In this document: piece after piece, positions 1 through 7,693 of the stretch
How the letters are laid out: every line of letters starts with the position of its first letter
Position numbering within the stretch: position 1 is the first letter of the stretch
DNA from: CAZDOD01 sp964506935
Lineage (GTDB): Bacteria; Desulfobacterota; Zymogenia; Zymogenales; Zymogenaceae
NCBI GenBank assembly: GCA_964506935.1
Contig: CAZDOD010000056.1
Coordinates: forward strand, 1 to 15,658
Direction: 5' to 3'
DNA: 15,658 nucleotides
Translations under genes and position numbers: made by a program
Notes under the pieces: model-generated
Told to the model about the DNA's origin: nothing
Seen by the model: only the letters and a program-made list of their open reading frames with translations
Database searches by the model: none

Positions 1-485
1 CTGCCGATAAAGGCGATATCGGAGGCCCATTTCCTTTCTTTTGTAGGGGTGATGGTGTGGTCCTCGTCGTCACAGCCCTGCATGCAGAAGATGGGATCTT
101 TGATCCCTTTTGTCTTGAGTTGGGGGATCTGGGCCTTATTGGTTATAAAGAGATGATCAACCAGTTGGGCGTAACGTATGAGCTTATCTTCGTTGGGAAC
201 TTGCATATCGACATAGAAAATTGCCGTTTTAGAAAAAGATGTGATTTTTTCCAAAACGCTATAAGGTAAATCCATAGAATAAATGAGAACCAGGTCGGGA
301 TTTTCTTTTGCGATCTTGTTTTGGATAATTTTCGTGTAATCGGTCCAGAAATATCTCCTTCTGATTTTGGGTGTATTGATAAAGGCGGCTTTTTTTACAC
401 GCCTTTTGAGGGCTTTTAGCATGAATTTTGTATTTCCGGTCCTCTTTTTGCTTTTACCGCAAAAAATGACGTTGTCTATCTTCAT
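1..485 (-). CDS. CgeB-like glycosyltransferase, N-terminal part (cut by window edge)
   Basis: 161 residues are visible, reading leftwards from the ATG at 485 to the window edge. The layout resembles the N-terminal half of CgeB/DUF3880-type glycosyltransferases: a starting beta strand (DNVIFCG, residues 4-10), a strand ending a Rossmann-like unit (PDLVLIYSMD, 63-72), the phrase AIFYVDMQVP (88-97) where the family has a 'YfDxDxP'-like segment, then DHLFITNK (110-117) and SDIAFIG (155-161), like the conserved 'sDVsFvGs' before the C-terminal donor-binding half. That half, with the nucleotide-sugar site, is outside the window, so donor and acceptor cannot be named. No signal peptide is seen, so it should be cytoplasmic. 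A good promoter lies about 55 bases upstream, but no clear Shine-Dalgarno precedes the ATG. The divergent neighbour is a sulfotransferase, which suggests extracellular glycan or glycolipid modification. Family assignment rests on motif resemblance only. Confidence 0.62.
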   Translation of the reverse strand, partial: MKIDNVIFCGKSKKRTGNTKFMLKALKRRVKKAAFINTPKIRRRYFWTDYTKIIQNKIAKENPDLVLIYSMDLPYSVLEKITSFSKTAIFYVDMQVPNEDKLIRYAQLVDHLFITNKAQIPQLKTKGIKDPIFCMQGCDDEDHTITPTKERKWASDIAFIG

Positions 486-794
486 ATCTATATTTCTAAA
501 TTTCTATTCTTACGTATTATTTTAAATTAGTTTACCTTATAATCATAAACTACATTTTTGTTTTGTCAATTCAAATTTTTAAGTTTAAAAGCTAGACTAA
601 AGGAACTTTGCTTTTTTTTATCTATCCGATCGCCAAATTTTTATGATAATCTATTATCCAAAAAAGTATGGATTTTTTTGGGGTGTATGTTTATGATGCT
701 CTCATTCTATCGAGGTTAATTTGTTGTTTTATCTGTCTATGCTGATCACGGAAACTTTTTAATAATAAGCGGATAGTCGACAAGGCGGTTTTTT
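486..794. other. AT-rich intergenic region between divergent genes
   Basis: This 309-base stretch holds no convincing gene. It contains the minus-strand promoter at 542-569 and an AT-rich inverted repeat (CCAAAAAA at 658-665 with TTTTTTGG at 674-681). I found no convincing promoter for the plus-strand sulfotransferase. It is visibly richer in A and T than the rest of the window. Confidence 0.6.
542..569 (-). promoter_or_regulatory. Putative sigma70-type promoter for the CgeB-like gene
   Basis: Read on the minus strand, TTGACA (plus positions 564-569) and TATGAT (542-547) are separated by 16 bases. The -35 box is perfect and the -10 box has one mismatch. Transcription would begin near 535, giving a leader of about 50 bases before the ATG at 485. 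The AT-rich context raises the chance of a fortuitous match, but spacing and orientation fit the gene. Confidence 0.5.
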
Positions 795-1781
795 ATGTCT
801 TTTCAAAAATCTCCTGAGTATATTATGCCGGTCTTTATTGTTGGGACCCAGCGGTCGGGAACCTCGTTGCTTCAATCCTTGATAGATTCCAACAGCGAGA
901 TCTATTTCCCCAGATTTGAGATGAAACTTTTTGTTCGTTTTTATCATCGACTGAAAGACTATGAGCCTTTTTCTGAAGCAAACCTTCAGAGATTTCTTTA
1001 CGATTATGGGAAATACAGGATACGAAAGGCTGGTTCTATCGATAATTCTAGATTACTAAGACTTATTGATAAAGAAAAAGTCTCTTGGGCGCGAATATAT
1101 GATGAGATAATGTCACAGCTTGCATTAGTCGAGGATAAATCGCGTTGGGGGGACAAATCGCCCGGAAACGAGTATTATACCGATCAAATTCTCGGGTTTT
1201 ATCCCAGGGCGAAAATAATCTGTACAATTCGTGATCCCTTGGCGGTTGTTGCCTCAAGCAGGAGGAGATATGATAGAGGAATCATCAGGCCTGTGGTACG
1301 ATGGAAGCTGTCGTTATCTAAGATCATCGACAGCTATCTGAAATTATCCGCTGATTCTTTCCTGATAGTTTTTTATGAGGATCTGGTGCTCGATATGGAA
1401 GGGACAATGAAACGGGTCTTCGATTTTATTGGAATAAAGCCCAACCGTTCGCTAGAGGCTCTCGAGATAAATTCAGAAAAGTGGGGTCACGGCGGCGTAA
1501 CGTCTTACAAAACAAAGGAAAATATCAAGAAAGGGGTAATCTGGGATCATCCGCTGTCGGCATATCGGGAGGAGCTGAGTCCAAATGAGATAAAGATTAT
1601 CGAGATCCTGACAAGAAACGAGAGACAAATTGCAGGTTATTGCGGAAGCTTTAACGGCAAAAAAAACTATTATCAAGACTTCGTCGAAAATCTAAATACC
1701 GTTAAAAATATCCCAAAATACCATGTTTTGTTGAGCCGGGTCCTAAACAGGATAACCGACCGCCATCTTAAGGCTCCTTAA
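795..1781 (+). CDS. Sulfotransferase family protein (PAPS-dependent type)
   Basis: This 328-residue protein fits the cytoplasmic P-loop sulfotransferases, which move a sulfuryl group from PAPS to a hydroxyl or amine on a carbohydrate, lipid or protein. The 5'-phosphosulfate loop is near the N-terminus (GTQRSGTSLL, residues 17-26). The 3'-phosphate-binding strand and helix follow as IRDPLAVVASS (145-155), with Arg146 and Ser154 in the expected places. WGDKSP (118-123) and YEDLV (194-198) are also typical family phrases. The length is normal for bacterial members. The ATG at 795 has a modest AAGG ribosome site about 8 bases upstream; an internal ATG at residue 11 could also serve and would still include the whole fold. 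No membrane segment is evident. The acceptor cannot be told from sequence, but the divergent CgeB-like glycosyltransferase suggests a glycan. Codon use looks more AT-rich than in the catabolic genes to the right. Confidence 0.85.
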   Translation: MSFQKSPEYIMPVFIVGTQRSGTSLLQSLIDSNSEIYFPRFEMKLFVRFYHRLKDYEPFSEANLQRFLYDYGKYRIRKAGSIDNSRLLRLIDKEKVSWARIYDEIMSQLALVEDKSRWGDKSPGNEYYTDQILGFYPRAKIICTIRDPLAVVASSRRRYDRGIIRPVVRWKLSLSKIIDSYLKLSADSFLIVFYEDLVLDMEGTMKRVFDFIGIKPNRSLEALEINSEKWGHGGVTSYKTKENIKKGVIWDHPLSAYREELSPNEIKIIEILTRNERQIAGYCGSFNGKKNYYQDFVENLNTVKNIPKYHVLLSRVLNRITDRHLKAP

Positions 1782-1917
1782 GTCGGTTCTGTTCGTTTGG
1801 TCGGATAAAAGGGAGTCGAGATATCTTACCTGGAGATTACATTTAGCATCTGTTCGGTGGGAAAACTTGATGTATGACGGCGGGACGTCTTTTTTGAAGC
1901 AGAGTGAGTATCAAGTG

Positions 1918-1945
1918 AAAAAAGGGGGGGTTTAGACCCCCCCTT
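1918..1945 (-). terminator. Rho-independent terminator between convergent genes
   Basis: Seven G (1924-1930) and seven C (1937-1943) flank a six-base loop (TTTAGA), and the stem is extended by AA/TT. On the minus strand the hairpin is followed by six T residues (plus-strand A run at 1918-1923), so it best terminates the penicillin-acylase transcript, whose stop codon lies about 50 bases upstream. On the plus strand the T tract is interrupted, but the hairpin may also end the sulfotransferase transcript. The rest of 1782-1996 shows no gene. Confidence 0.85.
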
Positions 1946-1996
1946 AATTTATTACCTTTAAGACGATTGATGTTGCTAGCGTCGATCGCGGTATCT

Positions 1997-4387
1997 TCAC
2001 TTTTTCGGTTTTAAAATAAATACGTCGGTAAGTTTATCCACCGAAAGGTAGTGCATCGGTATCTGGTACCCGTCCGCCCACATCTTGGCCATATCGTCAT
2101 AGTGGGGATTCATATATAGGCCCGATTGGCCCGGTGGACTTATGAAGGTGGAATTTTCAATCTTGGAGAAATCCACGATCATTCTGATGACGCCACCCGA
2201 CTTCATCTCGTAGAGATTTTTGTTGTCGAGTGAACCGGCGTTGATCGTAAAGCCGTCTCCGTGTGTGGGGATCGGTTTTAAATTCAGGAAGGATAATTTG
2301 CTCCCCATCGGATGTGTAAAGGTCATCCTGTGAACCCGCTCCCACTTCCAATCTTTCGGGTCGTCTCCGAGTCGACTGGTAAGCTCATCTTTCGCCTCGA
2401 TCATGCTCTTCTTAATGATGTCGTCCCTCGTTTCAACCGTGTCGGTTGTGGTTACATCGTCAAAGAGGAAGTGATTGTTGTCGTCGGCGATTTTTGTGAG
2501 CAGGAGGTCGGGGACGTAGATGATGTAGTCCTCGGAGAGCTCTCCGCCCCAGAGGTCTTTCCCCACCTCGTCCGCAAAAGTGTTTCCCAGCATATGGAAG
2601 TAAAAGGCTTCGAAGAGCGACGCCGCGGGGCTCTCTCTATCTATCGAGTAGTCCCAACCGTCGAAAAGATCGAGGGAGTCTTTGAGCTCTTCAATATCGC
2701 CGCACACCCTGATGATTTGGCCTGTCCAACGTTCGGCGATGGGCGATATCGTGTCGAGTTGGAGTTTCCTCGCCTCATCGAGGGTCAGAGTTACTATCTC
2801 GTCCTTGATCTCGTCAAAACGGAGCGCCCGCTCAAACAGGTAGTAATTCGTCATGTGGTATTTTGTTTTTTTCGGCTCGTTATTGAACGATGCCAGATAT
2901 CCCTTTTCAGGATTCAAATCATATGGGAGCTCTTCAAAGGGGACGTGTCCGACCCAGTCGTATTCCCCTTCCCATCCCGCCACCGGGATCGTCCCGTTTC
3001 CCTTTTTTCTTATCGGGGGAGATGCCATATACTGATATCCGATGTTGCCCTCGATATCGGCGTATCCCATATTGAGCGTGGGTGTCTTGATAAGGCTTAT
3101 GGCACGGTGGAAATCGTAGAAATCTCTTGCCTTGTTGATGGCGTCAAAACCCTCGAATACTCCGGTCGGCTCCGATCCAACCCACATCATCGCCGTGTTC
3201 TCAGGCGCAAGTGACATCACATCCGAAATGATTGGGCCGTGCCTCGATATCTTGACAGTGAGCTTCTCTTCGGTGATCCCGTCACCGGTCTTTATCTTGA
3301 TGGTCTCTTCCTTGATTTCGAAGTCCTTCCAGCCATCCTCGGTTAGATACTGGTTGGGATTATCCGGATTTATCTTCTCGATGAAGTAGTCGAGCTCATC
3401 CACCCTCCCGTTGACACAGCTCCATGCGATGTTTCCGTTAAAGCCGAGTGCGTTGACTCCCGGAGCCCCCGGGATTGAGCCGCCGATGACGTCGTAGTCG
3501 CCGCCCTTGAGATGGACGAGATAAAAGAGGGCTGGAAGCTTCGGCTCAAGATCGAGGCTCCCTGTAAAGATGGGATCTCCCGATTCGGTCTTTTCCCCCG
3601 AAAATATCATCCAGTTGCTGGCCATGACTTCGCAAAGCCCCGGGACTGTAATCTCCTCTCTGATGCCGGTGTCATTCGCCCCAAAGAGAGTAAAGTGGTT
3701 CCCCTCTCTTTTTGCCGTGACTATATCCCGATCGGCCTTTGAGACGGTCGGGGCGAAATTGGGGAAGGATGGAGTGATGAGCTTCAGGATCTCGTCTCCC
3801 GCGGCTTCCCCGACGCGATAGAGGATTAGGTCTGTTTTTTTGGATCTGGTAAGATTATACGCCATGAGGATCCCGCATACGATCGTGTCCTCGGGGACCC
3901 AGTGCTCCGGCTTGACGCCGAGGATGATATACTCCCTTGGAAGACGCTCGACCGAATCGATATAGGCGTTGACACCCCTTGTGTATGCTTCGATGATATC
4001 CTTGTATTCGTCAGACATCGCATTGTATTCGGCCCTTGCCGTCCGGTAGAATCCCGCCGTCTTGAGAAACTTATCCGCCTCGATCGTCGCCTCGCCGAAG
4101 ATCACCGAAAGCTCCCCCCTCCCGGCGCGGCGGGTCATGTCCATCTGGAACATACGATCTCTCGCCGTTATGTACCCCTGCGCGAAGAAGAGGTCAAAAT
4201 TATTATTTGCCGAGATGTGTGGGACGCCGTATTCGTCGAACCGCACCTCGACGTCCGATATCAACCCCGAGATCTCGGCCGTCCCTTCGTAATCCGGCTG
4301 CGGGAGCCTGAAAAATATCTGAAAGGAGATCACTATGATAATTGCAAGGATGACGATCGCACCCAGAATATATTTTATTGCCTTCAT
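1997..4387 (-). CDS. Penicillin acylase family Ntn hydrolase, membrane-anchored precursor
   Basis: This 796-residue protein matches the S45 penicillin/acyl-homoserine-lactone acylases, which are made as one precursor and cut autocatalytically so that an internal Ser becomes the catalytic N-terminus of the beta chain. Residues 5-27 form one hydrophobic segment with no lipobox Cys: a signal peptide or uncleaved anchor that would put the enzyme outside the cytoplasmic membrane. The alpha part contains RDRMFQMDMTRRAGRGELS (76-94), typical of the family. The predicted cleavage is at Ala256/Ser257 in ASNWMIFSG. Beta-chain marks include GAPGVNALGFNGNIAW (307-322), RHGPI (382-386), GWEGEYDWVGHVP (471-483), FNNEP (501-505; an Asn here is the likely oxyanion residue) and PPGQSG (751-756) with PHY (761-763). 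The Shine-Dalgarno AGGAGGG stands just before the ATG. Substrates of this family range from beta-lactams to N-acyl amino acids and quorum signals, so the real amide is unknown. It is last in the minus-strand block. Confidence 0.92.
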   Translation of the reverse strand: MKAIKYILGAIVILAIIIVISFQIFFRLPQPDYEGTAEISGLISDVEVRFDEYGVPHISANNNFDLFFAQGYITARDRMFQMDMTRRAGRGELSVIFGEATIEADKFLKTAGFYRTARAEYNAMSDEYKDIIEAYTRGVNAYIDSVERLPREYIILGVKPEHWVPEDTIVCGILMAYNLTRSKKTDLILYRVGEAAGDEILKLITPSFPNFAPTVSKADRDIVTAKREGNHFTLFGANDTGIREEITVPGLCEVMASNWMIFSGEKTESGDPIFTGSLDLEPKLPALFYLVHLKGGDYDVIGGSIPGAPGVNALGFNGNIAWSCVNGRVDELDYFIEKINPDNPNQYLTEDGWKDFEIKEETIKIKTGDGITEEKLTVKISRHGPIISDVMSLAPENTAMMWVGSEPTGVFEGFDAINKARDFYDFHRAISLIKTPTLNMGYADIEGNIGYQYMASPPIRKKGNGTIPVAGWEGEYDWVGHVPFEELPYDLNPEKGYLASFNNEPKKTKYHMTNYYLFERALRFDEIKDEIVTLTLDEARKLQLDTISPIAERWTGQIIRVCGDIEELKDSLDLFDGWDYSIDRESPAASLFEAFYFHMLGNTFADEVGKDLWGGELSEDYIIYVPDLLLTKIADDNNHFLFDDVTTTDTVETRDDIIKKSMIEAKDELTSRLGDDPKDWKWERVHRMTFTHPMGSKLSFLNLKPIPTHGDGFTINAGSLDNKNLYEMKSGGVIRMIVDFSKIENSTFISPPGQSGLYMNPHYDDMAKMWADGYQIPMHYLSVDKLTDVFILKPKK

Positions 4388-4415
4388 TTTTCCCTCCTAT
4401 ATAGAGTTTGTGTTT

Positions 4416-4430
4416 GATTTTTTAAAAATC
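4416..4430. repeat. 15-base AT palindrome before the acylase gene
   Basis: GATTTTT and AAAAATC are mirrored around a single T, about 30 bases upstream of the acylase ATG and 10 bases beyond its ribosome site. It could be a protein-binding site or a chance AT-rich palindrome. It lacks the G/C stem of an intrinsic terminator. Confidence 0.3.
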
Positions 4431-4460
4431 AGTCATTTTCTACAAATCTTTAGATCCTTT

Positions 4461-5054
4461 TTATCTCGGAAAATATCGGGAGACGATATCTTTTACCTCC
4501 TCGAGCCATTTTTGTCTCTCCGATTCAGAGCTTATGACAACTGTCCTGAACATCTTGCGATAAAAGTCTCTTACGCCGCATAGCCCGAAGACGCAATTCT
4601 TCCACAGGGTTTCGAGCGGATCGCCGAAGATTTTTTCCTCTCTGTCTCTTGGAGTGTTGGATGTATTAAAAACTATTGCGGCCCTCGCCCTCAATAGCCC
4701 CCTCGGAATTCCGTCGCCCATGTCTCCTTCGAGAAATTCATATGCCACGCCGGGGCGGATCACCCTGTCGATCCATCCCTTCAGGATCGCCGGGGGTTGC
4801 CCCCACCAGTTTGGATGGATGATTATGATTCCGTCGGCATTTGCGATCTCAACACAGTGCCTTTCGATATCGTGTGGAAGCAAAACATCCTTGGGGATCT
4901 CTAAATTCGACAAAATAGGGTCAAAGCCCTCTTCATACAGGTCGTGGAAATTAACATTGTGATTGTCTCTCCGAAGTGCATCGATCGCCGCCTTCGCAAT
5001 TGCGTGGTTGAGACTTTCTTTGTTCGGGTGGGCGAGGATTAGTGAGATTTTCAT
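4461..5054 (-). CDS. NAD(P)H:quinone oxidoreductase-like flavodoxin-fold protein
   Basis: This 197-residue protein belongs to the Flavodoxin_2 group (NQO1/KefF/MdaB-like), cytoplasmic FMN or FAD enzymes that pass two electrons from NAD(P)H to quinones or similar acceptors. The N-terminus has the strand and loop ISLILAHPNKESLNHAIA (residues 3-20), where the loop holds the flavin phosphate. The most diagnostic part is HPNWWGQPPAILKGWIDRV (80-98), followed by PGVAYEF (101-107), nearly the family consensus. The length is normal. There is no clear ribosome site before the ATG at 5054; the first in-frame ATG that keeps the starting strand was chosen. It is separated from the upstream reductase gene by a likely terminator, so it may have its own weak promoter. 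It is followed 73 bases later by the acylase gene. Its physiological acceptor is unknown; supplying electrons to the neighbouring flavoprotein is possible but speculative. Confidence 0.87.
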   Translation of the reverse strand: MKISLILAHPNKESLNHAIAKAAIDALRRDNHNVNFHDLYEEGFDPILSNLEIPKDVLLPHDIERHCVEIANADGIIIIHPNWWGQPPAILKGWIDRVIRPGVAYEFLEGDMGDGIPRGLLRARAAIVFNTSNTPRDREEKIFGDPLETLWKNCVFGLCGVRDFYRKMFRTVVISSESERQKWLEEVKDIVSRYFPR

Positions 5055-5092
5055 ATTTTTTATAAGCTTTAAATAGATTTCTCAATTTCGAC

Positions 5093-5124
5093 AAAAAACA
5101 TCGGTCCGCTCCGAAAGCGGCACC
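5093..5124 (-). terminator. Putative intrinsic terminator after the GGR-family reductase gene
   Basis: On the minus strand, CCGCT and AGCGG (plus positions 5116-5120 and 5106-5110) pair around a five-base loop. GGT/ACC pairing outside them extends the stem, with one bulged base. Six T residues follow four bases later (plus-strand A run 5093-5098). The reductase stop codon lies about 23 bases before it. This would split the minus-strand block into a methyltransferase-reductase unit and a separate quinone-reductase-like/acylase unit. Confidence 0.6.
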
Positions 5125-5146
5125 TTTTATAACATGGATTCATCAG

Positions 5147-6262
5147 TCAATCCCTGAAGAACCACCTTTTGGCGATGATCTCTCTTCGACCAAATGAAGT
5201 GCCAATAGTAGCATTTTTTAATATATGAAAAAAGGTTTCGGGGACAGATGATGCGAGATGTAGCAAAAAATCGGGATACGGCCTCCCGAATTTCGAGTAT
5301 ATCAGCTTTTGATATATTGATAGATTCTCGGCGGAGTAATCGCCTCCGGCATCGATGATCGTCTGGGCCGCGGCGAATCCCGAAAGAATTGCCGGCCCTA
5401 TCCCCTCGCCTGACATGTTGTATGCCATGCCGCCCGCATCCCCCGTGAACAGAACCCGGTCGGACACGAGCCTTCTGGGGGTTAATTTATTCAGCTTATA
5501 TACATGACCTCTGAACTTAAACGGGGGAAATCCTTCGGGATCGGGGAGCCTTCCGATTTTATCGAGTTTTTCCAAAAGGCGGTTTTTATACGAATTTAAA
5601 TCTTTAGTTATGGTGGAGCCGATCCCTATATTCAGATAATCCCCCTTCGGAAAATACCACCCGTAGCCCGAAAAGTCGTCATTGAAGATGATCTCGGGGA
5701 TGTCGGAGTATTCCGTGTGTTTTCTTATCTCGTCCTTTCCGACCCTCGTTTCGGACACGACCGCCGCTATAATCTTTTCGTCTTTTTTTATCTCGGCGAA
5801 TCTCTTTGCAACGGGGCAATTATGCCCCCCCGCCCCGATCACGACCTTCGCCTTGAGGCTGTCATTTAGGATAACTCCGTCGTCATCTCTTTCTATTGAA
5901 CTTATACGGACTCCTTCCCTTAACGAAACACCTTTTATCTCTTCTAGAAGGGCCGTGTCGAATTCCGATCTGATGATGCCATAGCCCAGGGTCTTTTTGA
6001 ATCTAACCTCCCTCGGCCGGTTTTTGGTGTCCCAGATTACTACCGAGGAAAATGAGGTCAGAGTCCCTTTTTTCTCATATTCTTTGGGGGAGTTGCCCGA
6101 AAGCTCCAGGGCCATCGGCGATATCCAGCCGGCGCACGGCTTTTCTCTCGGGAAGGTGTCCTTATCTATGACGAGAACGTCAAATCCGGCCGAGATGAGA
6201 ACCCGACCGGCGGTTGAGCCCGCCGGCCCGGCTCCAACGATGATTACGTCGTGTAGTTCCAT
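5147..6262 (-). CDS. Geranylgeranyl-reductase-family FAD-dependent oxidoreductase
   Basis: This 371-residue flavoprotein belongs to the geranylgeranyl reductase family, whose members saturate isolated C=C bonds of isoprenoid or lipid chains. The dinucleotide-binding GAGPAG loop is at residues 10-15, and PCAGW (42-46) occupies the place of the family's Cys-Gly segment near the flavin. GYGWYFPKGD (199-208) is the characteristic YxWxFPK substrate-tunnel motif. GDAGGMAYNMSGEGIGPA (274-291) is the second FAD-binding motif. There is no signal peptide or membrane helix, so it is probably a peripheral cytoplasmic enzyme. The start overlaps the end of the CFA-type methyltransferase gene by 19 bases, so the two are probably translationally coupled and act on related substrates. 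No strong Shine-Dalgarno is present, as expected for coupled initiation. The isoprenoid-synthesis genes that would suggest a chlorophyll, quinone or archaeal-type lipid role are absent nearby, so a fatty-acyl double bond is a reasonable alternative substrate. Family is firm; substrate is inferred. Confidence 0.88.
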   Translation of the reverse strand: MELHDVIIVGAGPAGSTAGRVLISAGFDVLVIDKDTFPREKPCAGWISPMALELSGNSPKEYEKKGTLTSFSSVVIWDTKNRPREVRFKKTLGYGIIRSEFDTALLEEIKGVSLREGVRISSIERDDDGVILNDSLKAKVVIGAGGHNCPVAKRFAEIKKDEKIIAAVVSETRVGKDEIRKHTEYSDIPEIIFNDDFSGYGWYFPKGDYLNIGIGSTITKDLNSYKNRLLEKLDKIGRLPDPEGFPPFKFRGHVYKLNKLTPRRLVSDRVLFTGDAGGMAYNMSGEGIGPAILSGFAAAQTIIDAGGDYSAENLSIYQKLIYSKFGRPYPDFLLHLASSVPETFFHILKNATIGTSFGRREIIAKRWFFRD

Positions 6263-7461
6263 ATTTTCGGATTTTTTCCGGCAACATATAAGGATTCTCT
6301 TGTCATCTCGTCTGCGTTATCGAGCCCGTTGGTAAAGATGATCTGATACAGGGCGTGACCGCCGTATTTAAAACTAATCGATGAAAAATTTAGATAGAGG
6401 CGCCACATCCTTACAAACCTTTCATCGAATGTCTCACTGATCTTGTCGATACTATTCTCGAATCTTTCTGTCCAGTGATCGAGGGTCCTCGCATAATGGA
6501 GCCTCAGATTTTCGACATCCCTTACTACAAGACCCCTCTTTTCGAACGGGGACAGAACCTCAGATAACGTCGGAGTGTATCCTCCGGGAAAGATATATTT
6601 TTCTATCCAGGAGTCGCTCCTCTTTTGGGTTATCTTCCCGATAAAATGGACTATCCCTTTCCCGCCTTCCTTGAGCGTCCTTTTTATGACGTCGGTAAAG
6701 ACCCTGTAGTTCTCTTTTCCTACGTGTTCTATCATTCCTATGGAGATAAACTTGTCAAAGATACCATTGGCGTTTCTGTAATCATCCTCGATGAATGTTA
6801 CAAGGTCTTCCACCTCTTCCTCTTCGGCGAGCTTTCGGGCATGGCTCACCTGTTCTTTTGAGATATTATAGGCCGTGACCTTTACGCCGTAGTTTTTCGC
6901 GGCATGAACCGCAAGCCCTCCCCAACCGCACCCTGTCTCGAGTACTTTCTCCCCTTCTTTTAGATCTACCTTGTTACAAACGTAGTTCATCTTGTCTATC
7001 TGGGAAGTGTCGAGATCAGTATCCGTGTCCGTGAAATAGGAGCATGTATATTGGAGATTCTTGTCAAGCCAGAGTTTATAGAAATCGTTTCCGATATCGT
7101 AGTGGTGTGTGATGTTCTTTTTCGAACCCGATAGCGTGTTACTGTTTTTTTTGGAAGCGACCCATTCGGAAAAGGAGGTGAAGAGGCTGAGGAATGGATT
7201 TGATAGCCCGGCGGTGTAGGGTAAGGCGAAAATTTCTTGGAGGTCGCCCTCAATTTCAATATCCCCATTCGTGTAACCCTCACCGAAGCCCATAGAAAGG
7301 CCGAAGATGAGTCTTTTCAGCGACTCCGGTGTGCGGAAGGTTACTTTGTGCTTCGCTTCCCCTTTGCCGTATTTCTTGACATCGCCATCCCAGTAGACCA
7401 GTTCGATAGGGAGAGTACTTTCTTCGAGCAGGTTTCCCATAATGCTTTTTAATATGCTCAT
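6244..7461 (-). CDS. cfa: Cyclopropane-fatty-acyl-phospholipid synthase-type SAM methyltransferase
   Basis: This 405-residue protein is a CFA-synthase-type methyltransferase, which adds the methyl of S-adenosylmethionine to the cis double bond of membrane phospholipid acyl chains. An N-terminal lipid-binding region (about 1-110) precedes HHYDIGNDFYKLWLD (119-133). The SAM loop VLETGCGWGG is at 173-182. Compared from memory with the E. coli enzyme, the bicarbonate/active-site residues are kept: Cys140 (QYTCSY), Glu245 (MIEHVG), His272 (VHFIGK) and Tyr323 (LHYARTL). The conserved Cys near the C-terminus (E. coli YLNAC) is replaced by Ser360 in YLNFS. The ATG at 7461 has an AAGGGGGT ribosome site, and a promoter lies about 45 bases further up. 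Its last 19 bases overlap the GGR-family reductase gene. The product could be a cyclopropane or, together with the reductase, a methyl-branched chain. The symbol is used in the family sense only. Confidence 0.9.
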   Translation of the reverse strand: MSILKSIMGNLLEESTLPIELVYWDGDVKKYGKGEAKHKVTFRTPESLKRLIFGLSMGFGEGYTNGDIEIEGDLQEIFALPYTAGLSNPFLSLFTSFSEWVASKKNSNTLSGSKKNITHHYDIGNDFYKLWLDKNLQYTCSYFTDTDTDLDTSQIDKMNYVCNKVDLKEGEKVLETGCGWGGLAVHAAKNYGVKVTAYNISKEQVSHARKLAEEEEVEDLVTFIEDDYRNANGIFDKFISIGMIEHVGKENYRVFTDVIKRTLKEGGKGIVHFIGKITQKRSDSWIEKYIFPGGYTPTLSEVLSPFEKRGLVVRDVENLRLHYARTLDHWTERFENSIDKISETFDERFVRMWRLYLNFSSISFKYGGHALYQIIFTNGLDNADEMTRESLYVAGKNPKIWNYTT

Positions 7462-7507
7462 GAGTACCCCCTTGTTTGGAATTTAAAGAAAATATCGAAA
7501 CGGCATA

Positions 7508-7536
7508 ATTTTATCACTTTATGGGGATATGCTCAA
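7508..7536 (-). promoter_or_regulatory. Sigma70-type promoter for the cfa-reductase unit
   Basis: On the minus strand, TTGAGC (plus 7531-7536) and TAAAAT (7508-7513) are 17 bases apart, each with one mismatch to consensus. Transcription would start near 7501, leaving a leader of about 40 bases before the ATG at 7461. The position indicates that the methyltransferase gene is transcribed separately from the TetR gene upstream of it. Confidence 0.65.
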
Positions 7537-7600
7537 ATATTTTATTTTTCGGCAGTGTAGGCTAAATTATATGAATTGATAGAATGGGAAGGAAATATCC

Positions 7601-7619
7601 AAAAGCCAATTCAATCGGC
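7601..7619 (-). terminator. Weak hairpin terminator candidate after the TetR gene
   Basis: On the minus strand, GCCGAT and ATTGGC (one G-T pair) form a six-pair stem with a three-base loop, followed directly by four T residues. It lies about 75 bases past the regulator's stop codon and before the cfa promoter. The short T tract makes it a weak candidate. The rest of 7462-7693 shows no gene. Confidence 0.35.
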
Positions 7620-7693
7620 ATTATTCGGGGAGTTCCGAGTTATAGTCGAGTAATATGTTAAATTGTCATTGCGACTTGATCCGTTAAAGCCAA

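Noticed and set aside
656..681. Hairpin with T run that looks like a terminator
   Set aside because: The stem is almost all A-T pairs, and it lies between divergent genes where no transcript needs to end.
2312..3214. A 300-codon plus-strand open frame inside the acylase gene
   Set aside because: It is antisense to a gene with clear family motifs along its whole length. Its predicted protein shows no recognisable motif and no ribosome site, and other frames here are open too because of codon bias.
3902..4417. A 171-codon plus-strand open frame over the acylase N-terminus
   Set aside because: It is antisense to the signal segment and alpha part of the acylase. The translation is rich in Arg and Asp, as expected of a complementary-frame shadow.
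5055..5090. Promoter-like TTGAGA and TATAAA before the quinone-reductase-like gene
   Set aside because: The spacer is only 15 bases and the start point would fall on or inside the start codon, so support is too weak to annotate.
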